Notes: generated by a model from the letters alone, not told the origin. 64,000 bases of DNA from Mycobacterium sp. SM1 (GCF_018361265.1 NZ_JAFLNH010000004.1:62001-126000); one strand, 5' to 3'; shown: positions 15,396 through 24,295, numbered from the stretch's first letter. A program made the numbers and translations.

Positions 15396-16823
15396 ATGAG
15401 CCGCCACACCACATTCCGATTTCGTCTCGACCCCACCGTCGAGCAGTGTGAGGTGCTGGCCCGCCACGCCGGGGCGTCGCGGTTCGCGTTCAACCAGTGC
15501 CTACGGATCGTCAAGCCTGCTCTCACGCGACGTCGCGCCGATCGGCGCGTTGATGTGCCCTGGGCGGGGTTTGATCTGATCAACACCTTCAACGCGGGGA
15601 AGAAAACCAAGGACGCCGGGCGGGTGTTCGCTGTCGATGCCCACGGCGCCGCCGAGGTGGTGGTGACCGGTTTGTGCTGGCGGAGCCAGGTGTGCCAGCA
15701 GGTGTTCGAGGAAGCCGCTGTAGACCTCGGCAAAGGGCTGAAAGCCTGGTCGGATTCACGCTGCGGTAAGCGCAAAGGCCGCCGGGTCGGGTTCCCGCGG
15801 TTTAAGAAAAAGGCCGGCGACATCCCGTCGTTTCGGCTGCGCAACAAGCACCCCAAAGGCAAACCTGAGGCGATCCGCATCGGCGACAACGACCGGCCCC
15901 GCTCGCTCACGCTGCCCGGTAGTGGTGCTGTCGCGGTGCGTGAGGACACCCGCCGCCTGCGGCGCATGATCGCCAAACAGCGAGCGACAATCTTGTTCGC
16001 GACCATCAGCCATCACGGGGGCAGGTGGTGGTGTGCGTTGAATGTCGAGGCCGCCGACGTGCACCCCGCCCATCAGCACCCGGCCCGCACCGACGATGCC
16101 GGCGACTGGGTGGGGGTGGATCGCGGCCTGTCGGCGTTTGTGGTCGCCGCCACCGCCGAGGGCGCCGAGGTCGCCCGTATCAGTGACGCGCCCAAGGCGC
16201 TGGCCACCGGCATCGCTCATCAGCGGCGGTTGTCGAAATCGTTGTCACGCAAGAAGAAAGGATCACGCAACCGCACCGATGCCGCCGCCCGGTTGGGCCG
16301 GCGTCATCACCGTGTGGCAGGCGTGCGCCGCCATTTCCTGCACCAGGTATCCGGCGAGCTGGTCAAGACCCACGACCAGATCGTCATCGAAAACCTCAAC
16401 GTGACCGGAATGCTGGCCGACCATCGGCTGGCCCGCGCGATCTGCGATGCCGGCTGGTCAGAGTTCGCCCGGATGCCGTGCTACAAGCAGGCGTGGCGCG
16501 GCGGGCAGCTCATCGAGGCCGACCGCTGGTATCCCTCGACCCGGCTGTGCCCGCGATGCGGGGCGGTCACCACCGAGCTGGCCCTGGCCGATCGGGTGTT
16601 CAGCTGTGGGTGCGGGCATACCGGCGCCCCAGACACCAACGCCGCGACAAATCTGGCCCGCTGGGGCCAGGCCCATCATGACCCAAACCGATCCCCGGAC
16701 CCCCAAGCAGCAGGCCGGGCCACCAATGCCCGCCGACGGGACGGCGCTGGCCAACACCCACGTGTTGGTGAAACCAGCCCGGATGACGCGGGAACCGACC
16801 TTCACGCCGCACCAGCGGCCTGA
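15396..16823 (+). CDS. tnpB: TnpB RNA-guided nuclease-like protein
   Basis: The 475-residue protein has the TnpB order: an N-terminal OrfB_IS605-type helical domain (FRFRLDPTVEQCEVLARHAG), a wedge-like region, and a RuvC domain with D in WVGVDRGLSAF near residue 245, E in IVIENLNVTG near 331, a zinc ribbon CPRCG then FSCGCGHTGAP near 387-410, and the last D in APDTNAATNLARWG near 411. All RuvC acidic residues are present, so it should be able to cut. No tnpA of the IS200/IS605 or IS607 kind is next to it; the neighbour is an IS5-type transposase. A hairpin follows the stop and may close a guide RNA. Confidence 0.88.
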   Translation: MSRHTTFRFRLDPTVEQCEVLARHAGASRFAFNQCLRIVKPALTRRRADRRVDVPWAGFDLINTFNAGKKTKDAGRVFAVDAHGAAEVVVTGLCWRSQVCQQVFEEAAVDLGKGLKAWSDSRCGKRKGRRVGFPRFKKKAGDIPSFRLRNKHPKGKPEAIRIGDNDRPRSLTLPGSGAVAVREDTRRLRRMIAKQRATILFATISHHGGRWWCALNVEAADVHPAHQHPARTDDAGDWVGVDRGLSAFVVAATAEGAEVARISDAPKALATGIAHQRRLSKSLSRKKKGSRNRTDAAARLGRRHHRVAGVRRHFLHQVSGELVKTHDQIVIENLNVTGMLADHRLARAICDAGWSEFARMPCYKQAWRGGQLIEADRWYPSTRLCPRCGAVTTELALADRVFSCGCGHTGAPDTNAATNLARWGQAHHDPNRSPDPQAAGRATNARRRDGAGQHPRVGETSPDDAGTDLHAAPAA

Positions 16824-16884
16824 ACCGACGACGCCCGAGAAGGGCGGTGCCGAACACTTAACAGAGTTGTTCGACACGCTTTAG
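16780..16884 (+). ncRNA. candidate 3' omega/re-RNA region of the tnpB
   Basis: TnpB guide RNAs usually overlap the 3' end of tnpB and end in a scaffold hairpin just before the guide. Here a hairpin cgccc-gagaa-gggcg sits at 16832-16846, 9 bases after the tnpB stop, followed by gtgccgaacacttaacagag. If the scaffold ends near 16850, the next 20 or so bases, which include the right inverted repeat of the IS5-type element, would be the guide. Boundaries are inferred by analogy. Confidence 0.35.
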
Positions 16885-16944
16885 CTAGCTTAGGCGTCCT
16901 CGCCGTGAATATTGAGTCAAGTATGGCGAACGAGTCGCGAATGC

Positions 16945-18038
16945 TCAGGCGGCGTGTAGGGCCTGTCGGGTGAGTTCGTCGATGGCGGCTTGATATGCGC
17001 GGGAGGCGTTGTGCAGCTTGGATTTTCGCGGTGGGCTGGGGTCGCTGACCTGGGCGAGTCCGGCGCGCAGCAGGTGGTCGTGGACGCGGGTGAATAAGAA
17101 TGCGTGTTGCAGTCCGGTTGCGGTGACGGTGTAGCGGCGGGTGTGGGGGACGCGTTGGATGAGGCCGTGGGCGCGCAGGCGTCGCAGGTCGTAGGTCATC
17201 TGGCCGGCGGTGATGTGTTCGGCGGTCTTGCCGAGCAGGGGCGCGATCAGGGTGCGCAGGTCACGGCTGGTGAAGCCGTGGACCAGGAGCCGGTGGACGA
17301 GCAAAACCTGCAGCAGGGCGTGTACTCGGATGTCACCGAAACGCAGCCCGGGTATGCGGGTACCGGAGTCGGTGAAGACTGGTGTGGTCAGGTCGGTGAA
17401 TGTTTTGGCGCCGCGGATCGGGTCGTGGCTGATGGTTTGGACGCCCAAAAGGCGCCGGTTGGCCGAAAAGCCGAGCTGCCGCAGGTCGGGCAGGCTGGTC
17501 AGCCGTTTGGTGACACCGAAGTCGTGGGGGTTGTTGATGGTGGTCTCAGTGCGCAGCGCCCTCCCTTGTTTGTAGTACTGCTTGATTTTGGCGTTCTTGT
17601 AGTCGACGTGCAGTGACGGGATGACGCCGTTGGTGATCACCCGGGTGCGGAACCGGCCCGGGGTCTTGTGTTTTCCGGTGCGCACAATGCGGCGGTGGAA
17701 TATCAACGCGACGTTGTCCGGGCGGCCGATGTCGAGGTTGTCGCGGATGACTTGCTCGAAGAAGATCCGGCCCGACACCGGCGCGTCCAACATCTGGGTC
17801 AGCGAGAACTCGGCCTGCAGGATCGACAGCTCGTAGCGATAGCCGGCCGCTTCATCCTCGCCGGTGAACGGGTTGGGCAGAATGCGCAGCCACTTGCGCA
17901 GCAGCGCGTCGATCTGCTCGGGTCCCAGGCTGTCGCAGATCGCCTGCACGGCCGTCACATCATCGACCGCGGCGAACCCATTGTCGAGCGCTTCGAACCC
18001 GATGCCGGCCTTCGCCGCCTGGCGTTTGGGGAAATCCC
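16945..18038 (-). pseudogene. unknown 544-codon gene, C-terminal two thirds, split by IS3 insertion
   Basis: This minus-strand frame holds FPKRQAAKAGIGFEALDNGF, then LIFHRRIVRTGKHKTPGRFR, then HVDYKNAKIKQYYKQGRALR with TETTINNPHDFGV, and a C-terminal winged-helix-like part (TAGQMTYDLRRLRAHGLIQR). The N-terminal third is at 21225-21765 beyond the IS3 element. Deleting the element and one copy of a GGG duplication rejoins the halves in frame as AKW-D-FPKRQ, total 1,635 bases. The family recurs in actinobacteria near mobile DNA, but I know of no function. The intact protein would have a conserved central region rich in basic and aromatic residues, suggesting nucleic-acid contact. Confidence 0.75.
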
Positions 18039-18074
18039 CCGAAAGTGTGGAGGCATGCACTATGAGGTAAGGGC

Positions 18075-18366
18075 ATGTCAGAGACGCGCAGGAAGTTCGA
18101 CCGGGAGTTTGGGGGAGGGAGCGGTGCGGATAGTCCGGGATACCGGTAAGCCGATCGCGCAGGTGGCCCGAGACCTCGGGATCCATCCGGGCACCCTGGG
18201 TAATTGGGTTGCCAAAGATCGTGCTGAGCGGGAAGGCGCCCAGGGGCTTTCCACCGGTGATATCGCCGAGTTGAAGCGGCTGCGCGCCGAGGTCGCCGAG
18301 CTGCGCATGAAGCGTGATGTGCTCAAGCGATCCGTGGTCGGCTGGGTAAAGGAGGCGACGAGGTGA
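18075..18366 (+). pseudogene. IS3-family OrfA with a +1 frameshift in a G run
   Basis: The ATG at 18075 opens MSETRRKFDREFG, but after about 11 codons a run of Gs (18109-18113) carries one base too many, and this frame soon stops. In the other frame the protein continues as GAVRIVRDTGKPIAQVARDL, a helix-turn-helix, to KRDVLKRSVVGWVKEATR and a TGA at 18364-18366. Removing one G restores a standard OrfA of about 96 residues. OrfB starts at the overlapping GTG at 18363. Confidence 0.75.
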
Positions 18367-18467
18367 GTGTGGCCCGCTTTATCGCCGACCAGAGGACCTT
18401 GCATCGGGTGCCACACACGGTGTGCTGCGCGCTTTTGGGGGTCAGCGTTTCCTGGTTCTATAAGTGG

Positions 18468-20400
18468 GTGCGTCCCGAACGTGGAAGGGAGTGAGATGTA
18501 GGTAGAGCTTCCAGAAGCGGTGCTGTGCAGAAGATGAAGGATTGTCGGCCCTTCGGAGCCGCCCTGCGGGGGGAGGCTTCAAACCACCACATGCTGCGGA
18601 ATCGGAGACGTGACCGTGGTGAGCGATGTGGACACGGCGCGCATGACGTGTCAGGTGGGGATCGGGAAGGCGAGCGCGAGCGAATCGCTGTTGACGTGTC
18701 GAAATAGAAACAGGTGGCATCGAAACCGGGGTGTCCATTTGATCCCGGGATCAGTCTGGCGGGTGCCCGCTGATTGGCCAGGCGGTGTCCGGCATGGAGG
18801 CGACGCGAGCCCGGTCTGCGGCTTCTGCATGGAACGGGAGAGAGCCGGAGCCGATACGTTTCGTTCGGGTTTCCGAGCGGGCGAGAGGGAGTAGCCCGCG
18901 CCTGGCGTGGGTGTGAGTACCGTCGCGGGTCCGGCTGGCGGACTGGCTCGTAGTAGTGATGAAGCTCCTGTAATGGGGGTGGAGCGAAGGGGCCGGGTCA
19001 TCTGTGACGGTGTTCGTTAGAGCAACTGAAACCCGCTGGGGTTCAGGAGGAGTCGCATGAACGCGTTGAAGTTGCCGGACAAGCCATTCGAGATTTCGAA
19101 GTGGGCGGTCCAGGAGGCATGGGAGAAGGTCAAGGCGAACAAGGGCGCACCGGGCGTGGACGAAGTAACAATCGAGGCATTCGAGGCCGACCTGCAGGAC
19201 AACCTGTATAAGGTGTGGAACCGGATGTCGTCGGGCAGTTACTTTCCGCCTCCGGTGCGTGCGGTGGAGATACCCAAGCCGCACGGCGGCGGGACCCGAA
19301 TGCTGGGCGTGCCTACCATCGCTGACCGGGTGGCGCAAACGGTGGTCGCAGAGCAGTTGAAGCCGAGGGTCGAGACGATCTTCCACGACGACTCTTATGG
19401 CTACCGCCCGGGCCGCTCGGCAGTGGACGCGGTGGGCGTATGCCGGCAACGCTGCTGGAAAACCGACTGGGTGATCGATTTGGACATCCAAAAGTTTTTC
19501 GACAGCGTGTCTTGGGACCTGATGCTCAAGGCGGTGCAGGCCAACACCGATTTGCCGTGGGTGATGTTGTATGTGCGCCGGTGGCTGCAAGCCCCGGTGC
19601 AGTTGCCCGACGGCACCCTGCAACAGCGAGACCGGGGCACCCCGCAGGGTTCGCCGGTCTCGCCCGTGCTGGCAAACCTGTTCTTGCACTACGCGTTCGA
19701 CGCGTGGATGGGTCGGGAGTTCCCGACCGTCCGGTTCGAGCGCTATGTCGATGACGCGGTGGTGCACTGTGTCAGCGAGCGCCAGGCCCACCGGGTGTTG
19801 GCCGCGCTGCAAGACAGGATGGTCGACGTCGGGCTGCGGCTGCATCCCGACAAGACCCGGATCGTGTACTGCAAGGACGGCAAACGGCGCGGTGACTATG
19901 CGCACACGTCGTTTACCTTCCTCGGCTTCACGTTCCGGCCACGGGGAGCGCGGGCCAAGGACGGGAGCATGTTCGTCTCGTTCTCGCCTGCGGTCAGCAG
20001 GGACGCCTTGACGAAGATCGGACGCGAAGTACGGTCCTGGCGACTGCACCAGCGCACCGGGCAATCCTTCTCCGAGCTCGCACGGTGGCTCAATCCCATC
20101 GTGCGCGGCTGGATGAATTACTACGGCGCTTTCTATCGGTCGGCGCTGTATCCCCTCCTGACACGCATCAATGCCTACCTGATGCGTTGGGTCCGCAAGA
20201 AATACCGGCGGCTGCAGGGACGCCGTGCGTTTCAGCAAGCGTGGCAGCGGGTCACCACTCAGTACTCGCGGTTCTTCGCCCACTGGGCCTGGACCACTGC
20301 CGTCCCGGCCGTCTGGTGATCAAGGTGACAAGAGCCGTATGAATCGAGAGGTTCACGTACGGTTCCGTGGGAGCCGGAGGGTGCGACCCCCTCCGGCCAC
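18468..20400 (+). mobile_element. group II intron 1 (ribozyme plus maturase gene)
   Basis: The 5' end is the classical gtgcg at 18468-18472. Domain V is seen at 20333-20364 (agccgtatga...tcacgtacggtt, a 34-base hairpin with the AGC catalytic triad), followed by a domain VI-like hairpin (gccggaggg with ccctccggc) ending near 20400. Between 18473 and 19056 lies the large structured domain I-III region with no other gene. The intron interrupts orfB of an IS3 element in the sense direction, so splicing could in principle restore the transposase message. Confidence 0.85.
19057..20319 (+). CDS. ltrA: group II intron reverse transcriptase/maturase
   Basis: An aggagg ribosome site precedes the ATG at 19057. 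The 420-residue protein has reverse-transcriptase blocks in order: NKGAPGVDEVTIEAF, IPKPHGGGTRMLGVPTIADR, YGYRPGRSAVDAV, VIDLDIQKFFDSV, GTPQGSPVSPVLANLFLHYA, the polymerase site RYVDDAVVHC near residue 229, and FLGFTFRPRG. A GIIM maturase domain follows (LARWLNPIVRGWMNYYG). There is no HNH endonuclease domain, so mobility would use nicks made at replication forks or single-stranded targets. The YVDD aspartates are intact. Confidence 0.92.
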   Translation: MNALKLPDKPFEISKWAVQEAWEKVKANKGAPGVDEVTIEAFEADLQDNLYKVWNRMSSGSYFPPPVRAVEIPKPHGGGTRMLGVPTIADRVAQTVVAEQLKPRVETIFHDDSYGYRPGRSAVDAVGVCRQRCWKTDWVIDLDIQKFFDSVSWDLMLKAVQANTDLPWVMLYVRRWLQAPVQLPDGTLQQRDRGTPQGSPVSPVLANLFLHYAFDAWMGREFPTVRFERYVDDAVVHCVSERQAHRVLAALQDRMVDVGLRLHPDKTRIVYCKDGKRRGDYAHTSFTFLGFTFRPRGARAKDGSMFVSFSPAVSRDALTKIGREVRSWRLHQRTGQSFSELARWLNPIVRGWMNYYGAFYRSALYPLLTRINAYLMRWVRKKYRRLQGRRAFQQAWQRVTTQYSRFFAHWAWTTAVPAVW

Positions 20401-21224
20401 CCGACCTGGACCGCGAGCCCACTGAGCGGCAGCGACGCCGCGCGCAGCTGGATGCGCGAGTGGCGGAGCTGTTCGAGCGCTCCCAGCGCACGTACGGCTC
20501 GCCGCGGATCCACGCCGACCTGCTCGCTGAAGGCTGGAAGGTCAGCGTGAACACGGTGGCCGACTCGATGCGCCGGCACGGGCTGGCCGGGCGCAAGCCT
20601 AAGCGCCCCAGGGGGTTGACCCGCCAGGACAAGAAGGCACCTAAGTTCCCCGACCTGCTCAAACGGGACTTCACCGCCGCAGCGCCCGACCGTAAGTGGT
20701 GCGGTGATATCACCGAAATCCCCACCGATGAGGCCAAACTGTATTTGGCTTCGGTCCTGGACCTGTGCGGGCGACGTTTGCTGGCTTGCCCGATGTCGGA
20801 GCACCCCGATGCGGAGCTTGCCAGCGACGCGATCAAGATGGCCGTCGCAGTACGTGGCGGGCGCGCAGCGATCGCTGGCGTGATCTTTCACACTGATCGC
20901 GGATCTACCTACACCGCCAATGATTTCACTAAGCTGTGCCGCAAGCTCGGGGTGCGCCAATCGATGGGACGTGTCGGGTCGTGCTTCGACAACGCCGCCC
21001 GCGAGGCGTTCTTTTCCACCCTCGAACACGAGGTGCTGTCCCGCCACCACTTCGCCACCAAGGCACAAGCACGCGAGGCCATCACCACCTGGTGCTACGA
21101 GTTCTACAACACCCGACGCCGGCACAGCTCAGCCGGGTTGCTGCCACCCGTCGAATACGAAAAAATCACGGCCATCCAACCGGAGGCCGCATAACGGAAA
21201 CCTCCACGTTTTCAGGGGAAACCC

Positions 21225-21765
21225 ATTTGGCGCATTCGTTGCCGTTAATGCACAACTTGGCGGTGTAGGGGAAGTAGGTGCTGAACTTGATGAAGAACGG
21301 ACCGAAATCGGCATCCAAGCAATAAAAATAAAAGTAGTTAATAAACGCCGTGGAGCGCACCAGCCAGGCGTAGGGCTCCCCGGCCTGGCTGTAGCGACGC
21401 TGGGTGCGCCACACCAGCGCCTTCTCCTGCGCCCGCCCGACGAACAACACCCCCTCGGTGCCGGTGAACCGGGCCAGGAACTGCTGGGCCACATCGTCCT
21501 TGCGCTCCTTGCCGAACGACACCAACTCCAGACCTCGTGCGGCGACGAAGCCGTGGATGCCGGCGACGAACGCCTTGGTCATCGGATCCATCAACGCGGT
21601 GGAGGCGTAGAGGTGGCCGCGGTGACCAACGAAGAACCCCTGCACCCCGGCGCCGTAGGCCAGCCGCGGGACCCACACGTTGAGATACATCCGGTCGATC
21701 GACTCGATCTCGAACACCGTGTGATCGGACAAGACATCGCCGGCACTGCGCGCTACGGTCATCAT
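21225..21765 (-). pseudogene. unknown 544-codon gene, N-terminal third
   Basis: The start at 21765 (or 21762) follows a ggag site and gives MTVARSAGDVLSDHTVFEIE, SIDRMYLNVWVPRLAYGAGV, GTEGVLFVGRAQEKALVWRT, and FYCLDADFGPFFIKFSTYFP before the IS3 junction after GNECAKW. It is the front of the gene continued at 16945-18038. Homologues keep the same order of these blocks, including the DADFGPFF segment. As split, only an approximately 180-residue N-terminal product with an IS-encoded tail could be made. Confidence 0.75.
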
Positions 21766-21933
21766 GGGCTCCGGTTCGGACGGGCGGTCAGCAACGACCC
21801 ACCAACCGCTACAGGCGGTTCATACACCCGATCGACACGTTTCGACCAGGGTCTTCATCCCGTCCGAACCGAAGCCCCCAAAACGACACCAGCCAGCATG
21901 CCCGTCGGGATGGGGCGAAGCCCGGCTAGGGTC

Positions 21934-23487
21934 AATGCCGGGTAGTTAAGGTCCGAGGGCTGTTGTCAACGATTTCGACTCGTGTGTCGCATGTTTGGGT
22001 TCGGGGTCGTTGATGATGGCGGTGATGCTGGTGATCGGTGTGCTGCGTTCGGGCCGATAGGGGTCTTTCTTGTTGTAGCGCGACAGTGGGGATTTGACCT
22101 TGCGGACGCTGGTACGTGGTCGCCGGGGTGGGAGCAGGTCAGCGAGCACGGCGCGGCCGATGTGCCCGACGAGGTCGGTGTCGTTGGTCACGTTGGCGGC
22201 GTTGACCAGCAGGTCTTTCGCCGTTTCCAAAGCGGTGGTGAAGCTGGCCCGGTCCGGGTCAGTACCGGGGCGGGATTCGACCGCACTGACCATGGCACGC
22301 CGCAGCGCCTGGTAGACGGTCAGCAGCGCCCACATTTCCTGTTCGAGTCCGGCCGGGTCGGTCGATCGCAACACGCGGCCGGCGGCCAGAGTGTGCCGCA
22401 GCGCCAGGTAGGCGATCTCGTGCTCCCAGCGCTGGTGATAGACGGCGATGAACCGCCGCGCGGGATAGCGGCGCGGGTCGCACAAGGTGGTGGCCAACCG
22501 GTAGGCCGCTGTGTAGCGGGTGCCATCAGCGCAGGTGACGGTGATATCGGCGGTGATGATCCGCACCGGCAATGTTCCGATGCGCGACAGGTAGGAGCCG
22601 TCGTCGAGGCGCGCGAGTACGGGCAGGCGGCGGGTGGCGCACAGCCGGACGAGGAACTGCGCGCCGGTGCCGGCCAGCTCGGTCAGGAAGGTTTCACCGT
22701 CGAATCCGCGGTCGCATAGCACCAGCATCTGTGCGTTGAGCAGGTGCAACAGTCGCCGGGCGTAGTCGGTCTCGCCGGTGGACGGCGGTCCGAACACCGC
22801 CCCCAGCAGCGCCCGGGTACCGGTCTCGACCACGCTCATCAGCCTGATCACCGGATACCCGGTGACCCCGAGCGAGGCCTTGAGTTTGCCCAGCCAGCAG
22901 CGGTTGCGGTCGCTGTCAGCGACCTTGAACGACACGCACCCATCGAACGCGACGGTGCGATAGTGCCCGAACCGCACGCCTGGGGTGTCCGGTGCGGCCA
23001 CCGGGCCGGCCAGCACTTCGAATAACGACCGCATCGGTGCGGCGCCAAGGCGGCGACGCAGATCTCGAAGCGCCTTGTCCGACAACGATCTGCGGCGGCC
23101 CGGCAGGGCTGCGGTGAGCTTGGCCCAAACCTTGCGGTAACCCAATCCGGGGAATAGGCACATCGCCAGCACGAAGTACACCCCCACCCGCGAGGGCAGC
23201 ACCCGCAGCCGCCGCTGGGTGCTGCCGGTCTCAGCCAGCACCGCGTCCACCAACTCCACCGGGATCTGCCAGGTCAGCTCGCCCAGATGACCTGGAGCCA
23301 AGAGTTCGGCACGACGTACGGATTCGGGCATGGCAGAATTCGGCACCGCGACTCCTCGGTAGCAGAATTGGATCTTCGTCGACCGTTCTTCTACCAGGAG
23401 TCGCACCCATATCGTTACACAACACGCGCCACATAAGCACCGCGTGTCACCTTGACAGCTCCCGCGACGCCTTAACTACCCGGCATT
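21934..23487. mobile_element. IS4-family element with perfect 18-bp inverted repeats
   Basis: The repeat aatgccgggtagttaagg at 21934-21951 recurs exactly, inverted, at 23470-23487. The transposase stop codon lies within the left repeat. The right end is 18 bases from the dapB start codon, so insertion may have removed or replaced the dapB promoter. Both terminal repeats and the transposase look intact. Confidence 0.85.
21946..23346 (-). CDS. IS4-family transposase
   Basis: I choose the GTG at 23346 (VPNSAMPESVRRAELL); the frame is open to 23406. The product of about 466 residues has the N-terminal Nterm_IS4 domain (GLGYRKVWAKL), D in RTVAFDGCVSF near residue 130, D in MLVLCDRGFDGETFL near 215, and the YREK-type signature YHQRWEHEIAYLALRHTL near 305 with its catalytic E. 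A basic C-terminal tail follows. It is oriented away from dapB. The gene shows no disruption. Confidence 0.88.
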   Translation of the reverse strand: MPNSAMPESVRRAELLAPGHLGELTWQIPVELVDAVLAETGSTQRRLRVLPSRVGVYFVLAMCLFPGLGYRKVWAKLTAALPGRRRSLSDKALRDLRRRLGAAPMRSLFEVLAGPVAAPDTPGVRFGHYRTVAFDGCVSFKVADSDRNRCWLGKLKASLGVTGYPVIRLMSVVETGTRALLGAVFGPPSTGETDYARRLLHLLNAQMLVLCDRGFDGETFLTELAGTGAQFLVRLCATRRLPVLARLDDGSYLSRIGTLPVRIITADITVTCADGTRYTAAYRLATTLCDPRRYPARRFIAVYHQRWEHEIAYLALRHTLAAGRVLRSTDPAGLEQEMWALLTVYQALRRAMVSAVESRPGTDPDRASFTTALETAKDLLVNAANVTNDTDLVGHIGRAVLADLLPPRRPRTSVRKVKSPLSRYNKKDPYRPERSTPITSITAIINDPEPKHATHESKSLTTALGP

Positions 23488-23505
23488 GCGGCTAGGGTTA
23501 ACGCC

Positions 23506-24243
23506 ATGCGGGTGGCAGTGCTGGGAGCCAAAGGCAAAGTAGGCTCCACAATGGTGCGCGCCGTGCAGGAAGCCGAGGACCTGACGCTCTCCGCCGAGGT
23601 CGACGCCGGTGATCCGCTGAGCCTGCTGACCGACAGCCAGACCGAGGTCGTCATCGACTTCACCAACCCCGACGTCGTGATGAACAACCTGAAGTTCGTG
23701 ATCGACAACGGGATTCATGCAGTGGTCGGGACCACGGGCTTCACCGGCGAGCGGCTGCGGCAGGTGCGCGCCTGGCTGGCCGCCAAACCCGGCACCGCCG
23801 CGCTGATCGCGCCCAACTTCGCGATCGGGGCCGTGCTGTGTATGCATTTCGCCAAGCAGGCCGCCCCGTTCTACGACTCGGCGGAGATCGTCGAGCTGCA
23901 CCACCCGCACAAGGTTGACGCCCCGTCGGGCACCGCGGTGCGCACCGCCACCCTCATCGCCGAGGCGCGAAAAGACCTGCCGCCCAACCCCGATGCCACC
24001 CGCACCGGTCTCCCCGGTGCCCGCGGCGCCGATGTCGCGGGAATCCCGGTGCACGCAGTGCGATTGGCCGGGCTGCTCGCCCACCAGGAGGTGCTTTTCG
24101 GCACCACCGGGGAGACGCTGACCATCCGCCACGACAGCCTGGATCGCACCTCATTTGTGCCCGGCGTCCTGATGGCGGTGCGCCGCGTCAAAGAGCGCCC
24201 AGGCCTGACGGTCGGTCTGGAGCCCCTGCTTAACCTGAGATGA
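23506..24243 (+). CDS. dapB: 4-hydroxy-tetrahydrodipicolinate reductase
   Basis: The 245-residue protein matches mycobacterial DapB in full. It has the NAD(P)H loop VLGAKGKVGSTMVRA (residues 4-18), VDAGDPLS, TGFTGERL, APNFAIGAVL, and the substrate/catalytic motif ELHHPHKVDAPSGTA near residue 132 with the conserved histidines and lysine. It reduces the DapA product in the diaminopimelate/lysine pathway, supplying peptidoglycan. The substrate is made by dapA at 37479. An IS4 element ends 18 bases upstream of the ATG, which leaves almost no native leader. Confidence 0.96.
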   Translation: MRVAVLGAKGKVGSTMVRAVQEAEDLTLSAEVDAGDPLSLLTDSQTEVVIDFTNPDVVMNNLKFVIDNGIHAVVGTTGFTGERLRQVRAWLAAKPGTAALIAPNFAIGAVLCMHFAKQAAPFYDSAEIVELHHPHKVDAPSGTAVRTATLIAEARKDLPPNPDATRTGLPGARGADVAGIPVHAVRLAGLLAHQEVLFGTTGETLTIRHDSLDRTSFVPGVLMAVRRVKERPGLTVGLEPLLNLR

Positions 24244-24295
24244 CCGGAGCGAAACCCGCAAGTGGCGCGCCGTCATGACGACCCTCGGGGAGCGT

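Larger units (their letters stand above)
14485..16884. mobile_element. 2.4-kb IS5-type element carrying an internal tnpB
   Basis: The ends are a near-perfect 20-bp inverted repeat: ctaaagcgtgtcgagcaact at 14485-14504 and its reverse complement at 16865-16884, with one mismatch. The stop codon of the IS5-type transposase lies within the left repeat. No better partner repeat is found near the transposase start, so the divergent tnpB gene is inside the same unit. A TA at both junctions fits the 2-bp duplication of some IS5 groups. Standard IS5 elements are about 1 kb with one gene, so the tnpB is a passenger or a functional partner. Confidence 0.75.
18363..21194 (+). pseudogene. IS3-family OrfB transposase, split by the group II intron
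   Basis: The 5' exon (18363-18467) encodes VSVARFIADQRTLHRV and ends GVSVSWFYKW. After the intron the 3' part to 21194 encodes RRRAQLDARVAELFERSQRT, the rve integrase core with D in WCGDITEIPTD, D in FHTDRGSTYTAN and E in DNAAREAFFSTLEHE, and the C-terminal RRRHSSAGLLPP. With the intron taken as 18468-20400 the joined frame is off by one base; taking 20399 as its last base restores it. So either the 3' splice point is one base earlier or the exon carries a one-base change. Confidence 0.7.
18036..21224 (+). mobile_element. IS3-family element (IS1601-like) interrupted by a group II intron
   Basis: The terminal sequences ccccgaaagtgtggagg (18037-18053) and, inverted, cccctgaaaacgtggagg (21201-21218) are related inverted repeats. 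Inside are orfA, the 5' part of orfB, a group II intron, and the rest of orfB. The element sits inside the unknown gene whose halves flank it, with a probable ccc/GGG target duplication at 18036-18038 and 21222-21224. Without the intron the element would be about 1.25 kb, normal for IS3. Confidence 0.8.

Noticed and set aside
16700..16884. tnpB and IS5 transposase as two separate adjacent elements
   Set aside because: No second right-hand repeat was found near the transposase start, while the repeat at 16865-16884 matches the left end in 19 of 20 bases. Kept open as the refutation test of that finding.
18751..20283. A 510-codon minus-strand frame over the group II intron
   Set aside because: Antisense to a reverse transcriptase with all motifs; no ribosome site or family features.
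21915..23505. ggctagggt(c/t)aa(t/c)gcc seen on both sides of the IS4 element as a possible large target duplication
   Set aside because: The two copies differ and overlap the inverted repeat zone; IS4-type duplications are usually shorter and exact.
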